A stretch of 64,000 bases of DNA from SIG77 sp045589595 (GTDB taxonomy: Bacteria; Verrucomicrobiota; Lentisphaeria; Victivallales; UBA1829), in the NCBI GenBank assembly GCA_045589595.1, contig JAZNPK010000010.1, positions 1 through 64,000 of the forward strand, read 5' to 3'. This document shows, in pieces, positions 31,819-41,816 of the stretch (position 1 is its first letter; each line of letters begins with the position of its first letter). The position numbers and the translations under genes were made by a program. Under the pieces are notes generated by a model. It was not told the DNA's origin, did not search any database, and worked only from the letters and a program-made list of their open reading frames with translations.

Positions 31819-33657
31819 TCATTTTTTTGCGGATGGGGCTGACGGCGAAAAATCCAGCCGTCTGACATTTTTGAAGGCATTGAATCGGGGATTGGTCAAC
31901 AGCGCTTCGCCATCGATCCCCTTGATCCGGGCGTCGCGCCACGATGCGGGGAACGCTTCTTCGATCTTTGCGTCCAGCTGCAGAAGTGCAAGCCGGTTGT
32001 TCAGCTCGGATGCCACTGCCGCCGCCCCGTTTTGCTGCCGGTTGACAATGTAATAATTCCACAATGCCAACAGCGGATAAGGATCCGCCGGATACAATTC
32101 CGCTTCACGCATGAGATGATGCAGCCCCTCTTTCGTTTTCCCCTGCGACAACAGCAGTCTGCCCCGGAGAAAATGAATGTGGGCAAAATCCGGAACCGCC
32201 ATTTTATCAAAGGATTCCAGCAGCCGCAATGCCGTTTGCTGTTCCTCCTTTCTGTTGGTACAGTAACGCAGTGCCGTCTGATACCGGTAGAACGCCGTAT
32301 TGTCCCACCCGTCCGCTTTCATACATTGTTCATAGTGATACCGGTTCAGGGGATCACCGGCAGCCGCCAGCCGTTCCCCTTTGCGGAAATGCCACGATGC
32401 ATAAAAATTCATACCCGCCATCACTACGCCCGCAATGATCAACGCCGCACCCGGAATACAAATGATCCGCGACCAGCGTTTTCTGTTCATTCCTGTGTGG
32501 GGCAGGGCGCGCCATAACATGCCGGTCAGCAGCAATGCCAGAACATTGCAGGGCGGGCGTTCCATGATCAGATCAAACTGACTGTGCCACGCAAAGATCA
32601 GCCACCCCGCAAGATAAATACACCACTCCGGACGCCGCACAAAACGACAGGAAAATACAGCAGGAACGATCCACAGGATCACCCATGCCGCCAATCCGGT
32701 CAACCCCACCCCCGCCGCCATATAAAGCAAATGATTGTGAGGATGATCGATCCGGTCAGCCGCGTAAGGTTTCAGAAAATAATCCAGTGTGCGGTACGGC
32801 AGAAACGCCTGTTCAAAAGCCGCCGGACCGTGTCCCGCGACCGGCGCATCCGCAATCAGTGCGGGCGTCTGGACATAGTAAAAGATCCGGTCGTCCCGTT
32901 CAAGAAAATGCTGTACAGATGGCGTATCTTTCAGCAGAAATACCAGTACGCAGAAAAATGCACAAAGTCCGCCGGTGATCAGCAGTGCTTTTTTCCGGTT
33001 GCGGGCGAACGCAATAAACAGTACCGCACCCGTTCCGAGGAGAACCGGCAGCACCGCCAGAGTGTCGCAGACAAACAGAATGTATCCGGCGATCACTGCG
33101 CAGGGCAGGGCGATCCGCAGGAATTTCCGCCAGTTGCCCCCGGTCGCCCGATACCATGTCCATGCGGCAAAGGGCGCACCGCCCAGAATGAGCGCAGAGT
33201 TCCAGTTTTTGTTCATGGCAAGTCCGCCGATGAAAACCGTGTTCATGGCAAAACGCTCGTACAGCGACTGGATCAGCGTCAGACACCACAGCGCCGTAAT
33301 GATCCACGGCAGATATTTCCGCAATTCCCTGCGGTATAGATAGGCAAATGCCGGTATGATCAGATAGGAAAAAGATGTCGCCCCGTCTGCCGCCGGAAAA
33401 TCATGGTACGCCGTATGCCAGAGCAGCAGCGCCGCAAATGTGATGCCTGCCGCGTGAAACCACCAGGGAAAAACAGACAGTTCCCGGAACCGCCCCGGTA
33501 CGAGCAGGATCGCACCGCCCGCCAACAGAGTCAGGCTTGCCGTGCTGAAACCGAAAAGGATCCACTCCGGCGCACCGATGATGAGCCGGTTCGGATAGAC
33601 CAGAAACAGAGCCGCGAGAAACAGCAGCAATGGCAGTTTTTCGCGGATCGATGTCAT
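31819..33657 (-). CDS. O-antigen ligase-like (Wzy_C) membrane protein with C-terminal TPR
   Basis: 612 residues. About ten membrane spans in the first 430 residues, with the large periplasmic loop and the Wzy_C signature around DHPHNHLLYMAAGVGLTG. The last 180 residues are soluble and TPR-like (ALRLLESFDKMAVPDF, LLLSQGKTKEGLHHL). The family ligates or polymerises glycans (O-antigen ligase WaaL, Wzy) or glycosylates pilins (PilO/PglL type). Its ATG overlaps the stop of the kinase gene by four bases (ATGA), so it belongs to the pseudopilin operon. A pilin-glycosylating role is an inference from that context. Confidence 0.75.
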   Translation of the reverse strand: MTSIREKLPLLLFLAALFLVYPNRLIIGAPEWILFGFSTASLTLLAGGAILLVPGRFRELSVFPWWFHAAGITFAALLLWHTAYHDFPAADGATSFSYLIIPAFAYLYRRELRKYLPWIITALWCLTLIQSLYERFAMNTVFIGGLAMNKNWNSALILGGAPFAAWTWYRATGGNWRKFLRIALPCAVIAGYILFVCDTLAVLPVLLGTGAVLFIAFARNRKKALLITGGLCAFFCVLVFLLKDTPSVQHFLERDDRIFYYVQTPALIADAPVAGHGPAAFEQAFLPYRTLDYFLKPYAADRIDHPHNHLLYMAAGVGLTGLAAWVILWIVPAVFSCRFVRRPEWCIYLAGWLIFAWHSQFDLIMERPPCNVLALLLTGMLWRALPHTGMNRKRWSRIICIPGAALIIAGVVMAGMNFYASWHFRKGERLAAAGDPLNRYHYEQCMKADGWDNTAFYRYQTALRYCTNRKEEQQTALRLLESFDKMAVPDFAHIHFLRGRLLLSQGKTKEGLHHLMREAELYPADPYPLLALWNYYIVNRQQNGAAAVASELNNRLALLQLDAKIEEAFPASWRDARIKGIDGEALLTNPRFNAFKNVRRLDFSPSAPSAKK

Positions 33658-35936
33658 TTTCCGGCGTCGGCTTCCGCTTCACCTGCCGCAGGTGCTGCCG
33701 CAGAAGCACCACTTTTGCCGGAGAGCGTCTGAAGCTGTTTGATGCCTTCCGGATTGAGAGCGGAGGCTTTCGCTGTATTGCCGCAAAGCAGATAGTAAAG
33801 CCACAGGGATTCCGTCGCTTCCGCTTTTGCCGCAACCGCTTCCACAACTTTTTCCACTTCCGCGGCATCCAGTTTGTCAAAGGGTTTCAGCATACCGGAC
33901 GGCAGTTTGAGAAGCAGACGGGTCCCTTTCTTGGTCTTTCTGAGGGTGATCGTGTGCTTTTTGCCGCCGATCTCCGCCACAACACCATCCAGATTATCGT
34001 CCATGGTTTGCAGCCATTGTCCGATCTTCACCGCCTGCTGCAGTGATGTGATCAGACCGGATGCCCAGACTTTTGTATCGTTCGCCGCTTTGGAGACATC
34101 CGCATCTTCCGCGTTCAGCTCTTCATTCGCCAGACAGCTTTCAAGAGCTTTCTGCATGGTCTTGAGATTTTCAACCGGATTCTTGGTGCCGTCTCCTTCG
34201 CCGGCAGCAAGGAAATCTGCCGCCGCCTGTTTCTGACGGTCTGCCACTGCTTTCTTCTGGGCTTCCAGAAGGCGTTTCGCTTCTTCCGCTTTCCGTTTCG
34301 CTTCCGCTGCAGCCTGAAGCTGACGGCGTTTCGCTTCTTCCGCTTTCCGTTTTTCAGCGGCAATACGGGCAGCTTCCTCGTCCCGTTTCTGCTGTTCAAG
34401 TTCCAGCGTTTCTTCGTGACGGCGTACTGCGTTCTGGCGGTGCTGATCCAATGCCACTTCTTCCGCTTTTGCGTAATACATCAGCATTTCAGCGAATTGT
34501 TCCTTTTCGCCGGCAGTTTTCGGCGCGCCGAATTCAGGATTCGTCATGACCTTTTCGCAGAGTTGGAGGATCTCAGCAGGTTTTTCCGCATTGTATTTTG
34601 CATGAGCGCAAACTTTTTCCAACTCGATCTCAAACGCAGTCTTCTTCGGCGGAGGGGGCGCTTTCGGCTGTTCCACCGGCTTTTCACGGTTCATCATCAG
34701 CGGAACGGCAACACCGCCGCCAACCAGCAGAAGACCGACAACGATCCCGGCAACGATCAATCCCGTCTTGCTGCCGGATTTTGCCGCTTTGCCGCCTTTT
34801 TTGCCTTTTTTCTGTTTGCCGATATTGATGGAGGATGCCGTATTGCTGAGTTTCATCACCGGAGCGGTTCCGGTAAGACCTTTATTGCTTTTGAGTTTCA
34901 GCGGTTGACTGCTGCCCGCAGTTTTGAGTTTCATCACCGGCGGCTGTGCCTGCTGGACTTCGCCCGGAGGCGGCAGCATGATCGTGCTTGTAACACCATC
35001 CACCGCGTGGCGGAGCTGACGGATGTCTTCCACAAGACTGTCGGCATTCTGATAACGGTCCTGGGGATCACGCGCCATCATCTTCATAATGATCGCCGAG
35101 ATCTCCGGCGAAACTGCCGCATTGATCTGATCCGGCGGGATCAGCGTGCCGCTCAGATGCTGCTGGGCGATCTCCACGGCTGTCGCGCCTTCATAGGGGA
35201 ATCTGCCGGTCACAAAATGATAGAAGGTCGCACCCAGACTGTAAATATCGCTGCGGACATCCATCGGTGCGCCTGTCAGGTGTTCCGGGCTGATGTACTG
35301 GGGCGTTCCCATAAATTCATCCGATTCACTGTCGTCCAGATCGCCGCCGATACTGGCAAGCCCCAGATCGGAGAGCTTGGCTCTGCCGCTGTTGGTCAGC
35401 ATGATATTGTCCGGCTTGATGTCTCTGTGGATCAGTTTCTGTTCGTTCCATGCGTAACTCAACGCTTCGGCGATCTGCTGGATGATCAGCAGTGCCTGAT
35501 CGCCGGGGATCAGATGATATTCCGAAAGGACGTCTTTCATCGTCCTTCCTTCAATATCTTCCATGGCAAAATAGAAGATCCCTTCGTCTTCCCCGACGGC
35601 GTAAGCCTGAACGATATGGGGGTGATTCAGTTTCGCAGATGCCCGGGCCTCTTTGATGAAACCGACCACAAACTGGGAATCGTTTGCGTAGTTGTCGGCA
35701 AGGATCTTCAGGGCAGTGGAACGGTCAAGGGAGATCTGGTGAGCAAGGTAAACGACGCCCATACCGCCCCGTCCCAATTCCTTCTGAATGATAAAGTCGG
35801 CAATGACCGCACCGGGGGCAACTCTGGATTCCGGTGTCGTTACAACAGCCCCGCAATGACCGCATTGCACCGCGATCCCGAGGTCTGTGTTTTCAACAGC
35901 AACAATGCCTTTACAGGCTGAACATTGAAAGCGCAT
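33654..35936 (-). CDS. Ser/Thr protein kinase with N-terminal zinc ribbon and membrane anchor
   Basis: 760 residues. C5-x2-C8 and C25-x2-C28 form a zinc ribbon. A Hanks-type kinase covers about 45-310: GRGGMG loop at 55-60, Lys K77, HRDIKPDN with D172, DLG (DFG variant) at 190-192, and SPEH. A Lys/Gly-rich linker, one membrane span (GLIVAGIVVGLLLVGGG), a long Arg/Lys/Glu/Ala coiled coil and a C-terminal region of unknown fold follow. The kinase faces the cytosol and the coiled coil the periplasm. It lies in the pseudopilin operon, overlapping the next gene by four bases. A second such kinase begins at 63109. Confidence 0.9.
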   Translation of the reverse strand: MRFQCSACKGIVAVENTDLGIAVQCGHCGAVVTTPESRVAPGAVIADFIIQKELGRGGMGVVYLAHQISLDRSTALKILADNYANDSQFVVGFIKEARASAKLNHPHIVQAYAVGEDEGIFYFAMEDIEGRTMKDVLSEYHLIPGDQALLIIQQIAEALSYAWNEQKLIHRDIKPDNIMLTNSGRAKLSDLGLASIGGDLDDSESDEFMGTPQYISPEHLTGAPMDVRSDIYSLGATFYHFVTGRFPYEGATAVEIAQQHLSGTLIPPDQINAAVSPEISAIIMKMMARDPQDRYQNADSLVEDIRQLRHAVDGVTSTIMLPPPGEVQQAQPPVMKLKTAGSSQPLKLKSNKGLTGTAPVMKLSNTASSINIGKQKKGKKGGKAAKSGSKTGLIVAGIVVGLLLVGGGVAVPLMMNREKPVEQPKAPPPPKKTAFEIELEKVCAHAKYNAEKPAEILQLCEKVMTNPEFGAPKTAGEKEQFAEMLMYYAKAEEVALDQHRQNAVRRHEETLELEQQKRDEEAARIAAEKRKAEEAKRRQLQAAAEAKRKAEEAKRLLEAQKKAVADRQKQAAADFLAAGEGDGTKNPVENLKTMQKALESCLANEELNAEDADVSKAANDTKVWASGLITSLQQAVKIGQWLQTMDDNLDGVVAEIGGKKHTITLRKTKKGTRLLLKLPSGMLKPFDKLDAAEVEKVVEAVAAKAEATESLWLYYLLCGNTAKASALNPEGIKQLQTLSGKSGASAAAPAAGEAEADAGK

Positions 35937-35995
35937 TTTCTGATTGAATTCCTTTTATTTATCGTCTTCTGATGACGTTTGTTTTCGGTTTCGGA

Positions 35996-36784
35996 TCACT
36001 TGCTTTTGATCTCTGTTTCGTAAGTCACTCTGCCGGAAAGTCCGCTGATCTTCATGATCTGATAGACCTGCTGATTTTTTGCCCGGGGAGTCAAACGGAG
36101 ATCTTTCAAATGGGGATCAAAATAACCTTCTGTCACATAGATCTCCAGAATATCTTCTTTCGATCCCTGATCCACAAGGTCTTCCTGATTGGAGCTGGTG
36201 TAAAGCTGACCGTTGGGGCTGATGATGACATAACGCTCAAAGTCGATTTTACAGTCAGAGTCGGAGAAAAGATCATCATCGCTGAATGTTTCATAAATGC
36301 GGCGGAGATTGCCCACATGAACATTCTTGATCGGTCTGTCGAGAACGGAAAAATGTGCGTCATTATCGCTGATGATGGAGCCTTCCGGCAAACGGACCCA
36401 GTCCGAATTGGGCAGCCACATGACAAAGTAAAATTCGTTGGTGCTGGTCTTGGTCACCAGCGCTGTACGGCAGGACGCATTGTAGTAGCCGGCAAGTTTG
36501 GAGGAGTCCTTGTCTGTTCTGTCACCATCCAGATCGTTTTTGCGCAATTCTTCCATGCGGGGGAAGATCACCGCCACATAACAATGATTGGTCAATGCGT
36601 AGTTTCTGGCAATGGCGATCTGACCTGCAATTTCCTGCGTTGCATGCGTCAGGACTTTACTGCGGGAAATTCGTGTGAAGGAGGGGACCGTGATACCGAT
36701 GAGCATCCCCATCAGGATCATGACCACGATCAGTTCGATCAGGGTGAACGAACGGTTCCGGCTGTTTTGTTTCAGTTTCATCAT
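35996..36784 (-). CDS. Pseudopilin-like protein (GspH/FimT type)
   Basis: 262 residues. A short basic leader, then the prepilin methylation segment FTLIELIVVMILMGMLIGITVPSF, with the essential Glu at mature position 5. The residue before the cleavage site is Ser, not the usual Gly. The remainder is a soluble beta-rich domain (IARNYALTNHCYVAVIF is typical of GspH). Start and upstream stop overlap as ATGA. It would be a minor subunit of a type II secretion or type IV pilus-like filament at the inner membrane. Confidence 0.8.
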   Translation of the reverse strand: MMKLKQNSRNRSFTLIELIVVMILMGMLIGITVPSFTRISRSKVLTHATQEIAGQIAIARNYALTNHCYVAVIFPRMEELRKNDLDGDRTDKDSSKLAGYYNASCRTALVTKTSTNEFYFVMWLPNSDWVRLPEGSIISDNDAHFSVLDRPIKNVHVGNLRRIYETFSDDDLFSDSDCKIDFERYVIISPNGQLYTSSNQEDLVDQGSKEDILEIYVTEGYFDPHLKDLRLTPRAKNQQVYQIMKISGLSGRVTYETEIKSK

Positions 36785-37446
36785 TTATCTTTTTCTCCCG
36801 CCGCTGAAGATTGCTGTTTGAGTTTTTCAGCCGCCAGCCACGCCTGTCCGCGGCGCTGACGGTTCTTTTTCACCAGTTCCCGGTATTTTTCCCGCGGAAT
36901 GATCTTCTTTTTGGCACGCAGACAATCTTTATATTTGTCCACGGTCTTTTCGAAGTTGTCAAATGCTTTGTCAAAGTAATCTTTATTGCCGGAAAAACGG
37001 GCTTTGTCCAGAATACTGACCGCCTGTTTGATTTGCATTCCGGCTCTGCCCAAATTGATGTACCAGTCCAGTTCATGACGGGTCACTTCCTGCAGATCGT
37101 CTTTGGAAATGTCATTCATAAAAAGCGTTTCATAGGGAAAGAAATGTTTTCTGAACTCAATGGACGAGATCACATATTCTTTTCCTTCGGCAAGTTCCCC
37201 TTCTTTCGCTTTCTTCCGGACGTTGGTGTTGTTGGCAGGATCCTTCCGGTATTTTGCCGTAGCCCAGTCTGTGAAAGTCTTGATCTTGTCCAATACAAAT
37301 GTTTCATTGTATGGGGGAGCCAGAACTTCCTCCGGCACCATAACGCGTTTCTGACGCTGCTGCGCCGGCAGAAGCACGGCTGCGAACAGCAGAAGAAGCG
37401 TCAGCGCCGCACTGAAAATTTTTCCGGTATTATTCCGCATATTCAT
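36781..37446 (-). CDS. Secreted protein of unknown function in the pseudopilin operon
   Basis: 221 residues from ATG 37446 with GGGGAG 9 bases upstream. Residues 1-28 are a signal peptide ending in LPAQQ. The rest is highly charged (Lys/Glu/Asp rich) and helical, with no known domain. It overlaps the upstream GspK-like gene by 17 bases and the downstream GspH-like gene by 4, so the three are translationally coupled. A periplasmic assembly factor for the filament is a reasonable guess, no more. Confidence 0.7.
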   Translation of the reverse strand: MNMRNNTGKIFSAALTLLLLFAAVLLPAQQRQKRVMVPEEVLAPPYNETFVLDKIKTFTDWATAKYRKDPANNTNVRKKAKEGELAEGKEYVISSIEFRKHFFPYETLFMNDISKDDLQEVTRHELDWYINLGRAGMQIKQAVSILDKARFSGNKDYFDKAFDNFEKTVDKYKDCLRAKKKIIPREKYRELVKKNRQRRGQAWLAAEKLKQQSSAAGEKDK

Positions 37447-40400
37447 ATTTCACAACTCCCCATGTACCTTCCGTCTGATTGAATTCCAGATCAATGATGA
37501 CCTTTGTTTCGCCGGTGATGGCATCTGCACCGGCGTCAAATCTGCCCTTCTGTGCATCTACGATCGCTTCCAGCAGCACGCCGTTGGGCGGGTTTGCAAA
37601 CAGGGAAACATTATCTTCCGCCGCATCCGAAAACTTGCGGTACCCGGCTTGGAACTGGGCTGCTGTGTTTTCTTCTTTTCTCAGATTTGCAGAACTGATC
37701 TGCGCGATCTTACCGTCGTTGTTCCAGTCTTTCACCGTAACGGCATCACCGGCATCACGCAACGTCTGCACGATCATGATCGCTTTGAGTTTTTTCGGCG
37801 TGGAATTGACTTTGACAAGATTGATGAATCTGCCGATGATCTGTTCTTCCTGCGCGTCAGTTTTGTTCTGCCCGCCGTCTGCGACCTGACGGATCGGGAA
37901 CAGGATATCACCGTTTGAATTGTCGATCGCCAACAAGTCGGAACGGCGGAAGAAACGGTATTTGAACTTATCCTTGTCATCCTCATAACACTCGCCATTG
38001 TCGCTGCCGTTATCTTTTTCTGCGCTGTAGAGACCATCCCAGCCGTTACCGCCGTAGATCGCTCTGTCAAGTGTAGAGGCGAGAATGAGAGCATCGTACT
38101 CGTAATCCGGTTTGTTGCCGTGTCCATTGGGATAGATGATCTCTTCCGTTTCCGTGCTGTTGATGACGGCATTCGAGTCTTCTATACCGCTGCGGTCCAG
38201 ACCCTGACGGAGATAATTTCCGTGGACCCGGATGGGCATATTGTTGAAGAGAGAACCGTAAATAACATTGCGGATGTCCGTATTGGTCTGACGCGCCAGT
38301 GCCACTTTGCCGAGAACAACAGCGTCATTGACCATTTTGAGCTGATCAAGGATGGGCGCATCACCGTATTTGTATTCCCCGCCGCCGAGGTCTTTGAATC
38401 CTTTTGCCTTGATGTAGGCTGCGCGGGACACACTGATATTCAGACTCTGCCATTTCGCTGCACGGTGGATCGCTCCCAGTTCCCAGAGGGATTCCATCGG
38501 CATTTCACCGCGTCCTTCAATATAATGACGGATAAACGCTGTGGAAATATGGGTTTCGCGGGTCGCTTTTTCCTTGATGCCGGTATAGGTGATCGCGCCG
38601 ATACCACCGCCGATGCCACCACCGATGCCTCCGCCGATACCACCGCCGATGCCTCCGCCGATACCGCCGCCGATACCGCCGCCGATACCGCCGCCGATAC
38701 CGCCGCCGCCACCACCGCCGCCTTTCTGGCTGCGTGCCCAGGCGGGATCACTGGTGACTTCATAGTCCTGAGTCGCGCGATCACCGCTCTTCTTGCCGTA
38801 TTTGCAAGTGACAACAGAGTTTGTACCGATCTGTCCTTTCAGAGACAGCGAGTGTTCGTTTTTGTTGCCCATCAATGTGTTGAGGTAATTTGCATACTGC
38901 TGGTTGTCCCGGTCTTTCTTCTTTTCGTCCCGGACGCTCCAGTCGCCGCTGTTCAGGTTCTGACGGGGATCATCCACTTCCATGTCGCGGTAATAAACCA
39001 CACCCGAACCTGCATTGTAGAGCGAGACATTCACTTCATCATTCCATGCTGTATCCACATTGATATTGGCGCAGTCCACATATTCTTCCGCTTTGCCTTC
39101 GGGGAATGTGGCGCATTTTGACTGTCCTTCTTCGGACGTGGTCTTTCTGCGTTTCAGCAGCAGACGCTGGATGTTGACTTTCACATTTCTGATCTTGATC
39201 CGTTCACTGAGGGAGGCATCGTTAAAAGTTCCGGCATTTGCAGTGAAGTTGCGGGTGGCAATGACTTTTTCATCTTCCTCCGCAAGATATGCAAAATATC
39301 CGGTCTTCGCAACCGTGGACGAATAACTCATAATGTCTTCCGCCCGCGTCTGTGTCAGACTTTTCAGATCAATGGTGACGGGTGTGGCGTTCCACTGATT
39401 TGTCTGGGGTTCCAGAAATTCAAAGGAGAGAGTACCGATGATCTCCGGGGTGTACCGGCTGAAATCGCAGGGATTTCTCGGTGACGGTTCCTGGGCATCA
39501 TTGGCGTTGTCGCCCAGTGTGTTATAGTACATATCCACCAGTTCCGTGATGAATTTGTAGTCCAGTTTGTATTCCACTGAAATGGTCTGAATCTGGCTGT
39601 TCGCCGGCTGGTCAATGTGCTGGTCTGCACTGAAATGAAGCAGGAAGAAATGTTCATTCAGGTACAGGGTCCGTTTCAAACCGGTATATTTCGGCGGTGT
39701 GTCTTTCCATTTATCCGGATCGACATCGGACACGACCGGGCGGCTTGCGGGTGAACAGAAGTTCAGCAGGTTCGCGAGGATCTGGTTCCGTTTATCTTCT
39801 TCACTATCCCAGCCGCCTTCTTTATCCGCCCAGTTTTTGAACCAGGGGATACCGCCGGTATTCAAATCGTCTTTTGTGGGATTTTCGGGAACGAACGGAA
39901 CAGGATCGGCGATCAGATCCCCGATTCCCAAATTATTCCAGTCCGTACGGCGCATATTGAAACGGTGATAAAATTCGCCTTCATCTTCGCTGCCGTTTTC
40001 GTTTTCGTCTTCCCACCAGGCTTCTTTATCGCCGGTTGTTTCCACGGTGAGATATTTTTCCACATTGGCAACGATCTGTGCGTAGTCCGCCTTTTCGGCA
40101 TTGGATGCGGAAGATCCGGGCTTTTCATTGCCAAAAGAGGAGAGCAGATCCTGCGTATTCTGCCAGATCCGGTAATTTCTGCCGCCGAAATCGGCGCGGG
40201 TGCTGTAGAATTTTGACCGCAGGGAGGATGTCACAGCTCTGCCGTCGCCGAGGTTTTCGATCTTCTGGGACTGACCGCCATCGGAGGGCGGGATGTTCAG
40301 CGCACCATCGCTGTCGCTGCCGTTATTCAGCGTGAAAAACAGTTCAGCCGCAGAGTTGCCGAGGCGTTTTGCGCAGTAGTTGCAGCCGTCTGCAAGGTCC

Positions 40401-41053
40401 CGGTTCTGTTCTGTGGTCAGGTGTTTGCAGTAAACATGGTTTGCAATGGCGTTGGGATTCAGGCGTGCCAGAGTGGGAATGGTGATGTAGGCAAAACGGG
40501 CGATCACAGCACCGCTGTGGTTCGAGTTTCCGCTGGCGGGTCTGCCTTTCGGTTCATGGATATACTGCCAGTTCGGCAGTGTTTTTGCATCGTATTCCCG
40601 GTTTCCGTGCTTGTCTTCGGAATAGGTCGGCAATGCCGGTTTCGTACCGTCGGAATTCTCGGAATTGGCTTCAAATGCGAAGTTTGTACCGTCTTCCAGT
40701 TTCCAGATCCAGTCAAAGTCGTACCGGTCATCTTTGATCTCTTTCCATTTTTTACCGCCTTCTGCATCGGGATCATCATCATCCGCATCTTCGCCGGATG
40801 CGACGGAGGAAAAGAGCAGCTGATCCTGAAAACGTGTGGATTTATTGATGCCGATGATCACGCGGGGGATCAGGGATTTTGCCAGAATACGGGCGGAAAG
40901 GTTTTCACGCTGGATGGAGGAGATGGTGGACTCCACTCTTGCTTTTGATGCAAACATCATTGCGACGACAACCAGTACGGAAAGGACCCCCAATGCAAAC
41001 AGCAGAGCGGTACCTTTGTTCTTTCTCAGATTTTTCCATTTTGATTTTTTCAT
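37430..41053 (-). CDS. Very large GspK/PilX-like pseudopilin with Gly/Ile repeat
   Basis: 1207 residues from ATG 41053, with AGG 8 bases upstream. The N terminus (KNKGTALLFALGVLSVLVVVAMMFASKAR) is a PilX/GspK-type membrane helix after a basic leader. GspK is normally about 300 residues, so about 900 are extra. They are Asp/Asn/Lys-rich and largely soluble, with a CKHL...CNYC set (a possible metal site). Near residue 780-820 there is a run of eight Gly followed by eight IGGG units. No catalytic motif is visible. Its place between the GspJ-like gene and the charged secreted protein suggests the filament tip or a surface-exposed scaffold. Confidence 0.7.
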   Translation of the reverse strand: MKKSKWKNLRKNKGTALLFALGVLSVLVVVAMMFASKARVESTISSIQRENLSARILAKSLIPRVIIGINKSTRFQDQLLFSSVASGEDADDDDPDAEGGKKWKEIKDDRYDFDWIWKLEDGTNFAFEANSENSDGTKPALPTYSEDKHGNREYDAKTLPNWQYIHEPKGRPASGNSNHSGAVIARFAYITIPTLARLNPNAIANHVYCKHLTTEQNRDLADGCNYCAKRLGNSAAELFFTLNNGSDSDGALNIPPSDGGQSQKIENLGDGRAVTSSLRSKFYSTRADFGGRNYRIWQNTQDLLSSFGNEKPGSSASNAEKADYAQIVANVEKYLTVETTGDKEAWWEDENENGSEDEGEFYHRFNMRRTDWNNLGIGDLIADPVPFVPENPTKDDLNTGGIPWFKNWADKEGGWDSEEDKRNQILANLLNFCSPASRPVVSDVDPDKWKDTPPKYTGLKRTLYLNEHFFLLHFSADQHIDQPANSQIQTISVEYKLDYKFITELVDMYYNTLGDNANDAQEPSPRNPCDFSRYTPEIIGTLSFEFLEPQTNQWNATPVTIDLKSLTQTRAEDIMSYSSTVAKTGYFAYLAEEDEKVIATRNFTANAGTFNDASLSERIKIRNVKVNIQRLLLKRRKTTSEEGQSKCATFPEGKAEEYVDCANINVDTAWNDEVNVSLYNAGSGVVYYRDMEVDDPRQNLNSGDWSVRDEKKKDRDNQQYANYLNTLMGNKNEHSLSLKGQIGTNSVVTCKYGKKSGDRATQDYEVTSDPAWARSQKGGGGGGGGIGGGIGGGIGGGIGGGIGGGIGGGIGGGIGGGIGAITYTGIKEKATRETHISTAFIRHYIEGRGEMPMESLWELGAIHRAAKWQSLNISVSRAAYIKAKGFKDLGGGEYKYGDAPILDQLKMVNDAVVLGKVALARQTNTDIRNVIYGSLFNNMPIRVHGNYLRQGLDRSGIEDSNAVINSTETEEIIYPNGHGNKPDYEYDALILASTLDRAIYGGNGWDGLYSAEKDNGSDNGECYEDDKDKFKYRFFRRSDLLAIDNSNGDILFPIRQVADGGQNKTDAQEEQIIGRFINLVKVNSTPKKLKAIMIVQTLRDAGDAVTVKDWNNDGKIAQISSANLRKEENTAAQFQAGYRKFSDAAEDNVSLFANPPNGVLLEAIVDAQKGRFDAGADAITGETKVIIDLEFNQTEGTWGVVKYEYAE
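38600..38722. repeat. 12-bp tandem repeat encoding (Ile-Gly-Gly-Gly)n
   Basis: Nine ATC codons (GAT on the plus strand at 38600, 38612, 38624, 38636, 38648, 38660, 38672, 38684 and 38696), exactly 12 bases apart and separated by three Gly codons each, then eight more Gly codons to 38722. Units vary at third positions near the low-coordinate end and are identical near 38660-38698, so copies were added recently there. Changes in copy number keep the frame. Confidence 0.9.
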
Positions 41054-41067
41054 GTCTGCACCTGCTT

Positions 41068-41808
41068 TCAACGGGGTTTGACCAAGGTCAGATCAACGGG
41101 AATGACCCGTGTGAAATACTGATAACGCTGGATCAAGGCATCATTGCTGTTGCCGAGCGCTTTTTTGATGCGGGTTTCGTCAACATTGTTTTCTTCCGCA
41201 TCTTTGAGACTCTTGTATCCCAGACGGAGCGTATCCTCATCCAGCAGCGCCATTTGCAGGATCAGCGTATGAGGCAGACCGTTCAGGGCTTTCTGATAAG
41301 AACCGTCGCCGGATGTGGAGAGCTGCTGAAGAACTTCCTGGTCGATTTTGAATTTTGCCACATTTTTCAGCAGAATGGCTTTGTGGCTGGGATTGCGTTC
41401 AAAAGCCAGATCGTCTTCGATCCAACGGTAAACTTCCATCGTCAGGGTATATTTTGACTTGTTATAGGAGTAAACGACCCGGCAGAGCTGATCAAGCGTA
41501 CCCATACGCTTTGTCAGGACCTCAAGCGTTTCGCCGTTGTCTTCGATCTTGATAACATCGTTGTTATCATAGTTATCGCCTTTGTCCGTGAAAAAGTCGG
41601 CAGCACCGATATCGGTTTCGATGATCCCGATCACCGTACGGGCGTCTTCAAAAATATTCATCTTGCTGATACCGAGGGATGTGGTTTTCTGGGTCTGATT
41701 CAGCATGGAAAGCAGAGAGTACACGATCAGAGACAGCAGCCCGGTCGCCATCAGCATTTCAAGAATGGTGAAGGAAAATTTTCTTTTCAAAAGGTTTCTT
41801 TTTTTCAT
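41068..41808 (-). CDS. Pseudopilin-like protein (GspJ type)
   Basis: 246 residues. Basic leader, then FTILEMLMATGLLSLIVYSLLSML with Glu at mature position 5; the residue before the cleavage point is Ser instead of Gly. The soluble part contains SLGISKMNIFEDARTVIGIIETDIGAADFF, which matches the GspJ-type arrangement. It lies 8 bases after the GspI-like gene and 14 before the large GspK-like gene. The order I-J-K matches the minor pseudopilins that cap type II secretion filaments. Confidence 0.78.
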   Translation of the reverse strand: MKKRNLLKRKFSFTILEMLMATGLLSLIVYSLLSMLNQTQKTTSLGISKMNIFEDARTVIGIIETDIGAADFFTDKGDNYDNNDVIKIEDNGETLEVLTKRMGTLDQLCRVVYSYNKSKYTLTMEVYRWIEDDLAFERNPSHKAILLKNVAKFKIDQEVLQQLSTSGDGSYQKALNGLPHTLILQMALLDEDTLRLGYKSLKDAEENNVDETRIKKALGNSNDALIQRYQYFTRVIPVDLTLVKPR

Positions 41809-41816
41809 ACTTCACC

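Noticed and set aside
38600..38722. Short tandem repeats that might suggest a CRISPR array
   Set aside because: There are no spacers; the 12-bp units are in frame and encode Gly/Ile. No cas gene is present in the window.
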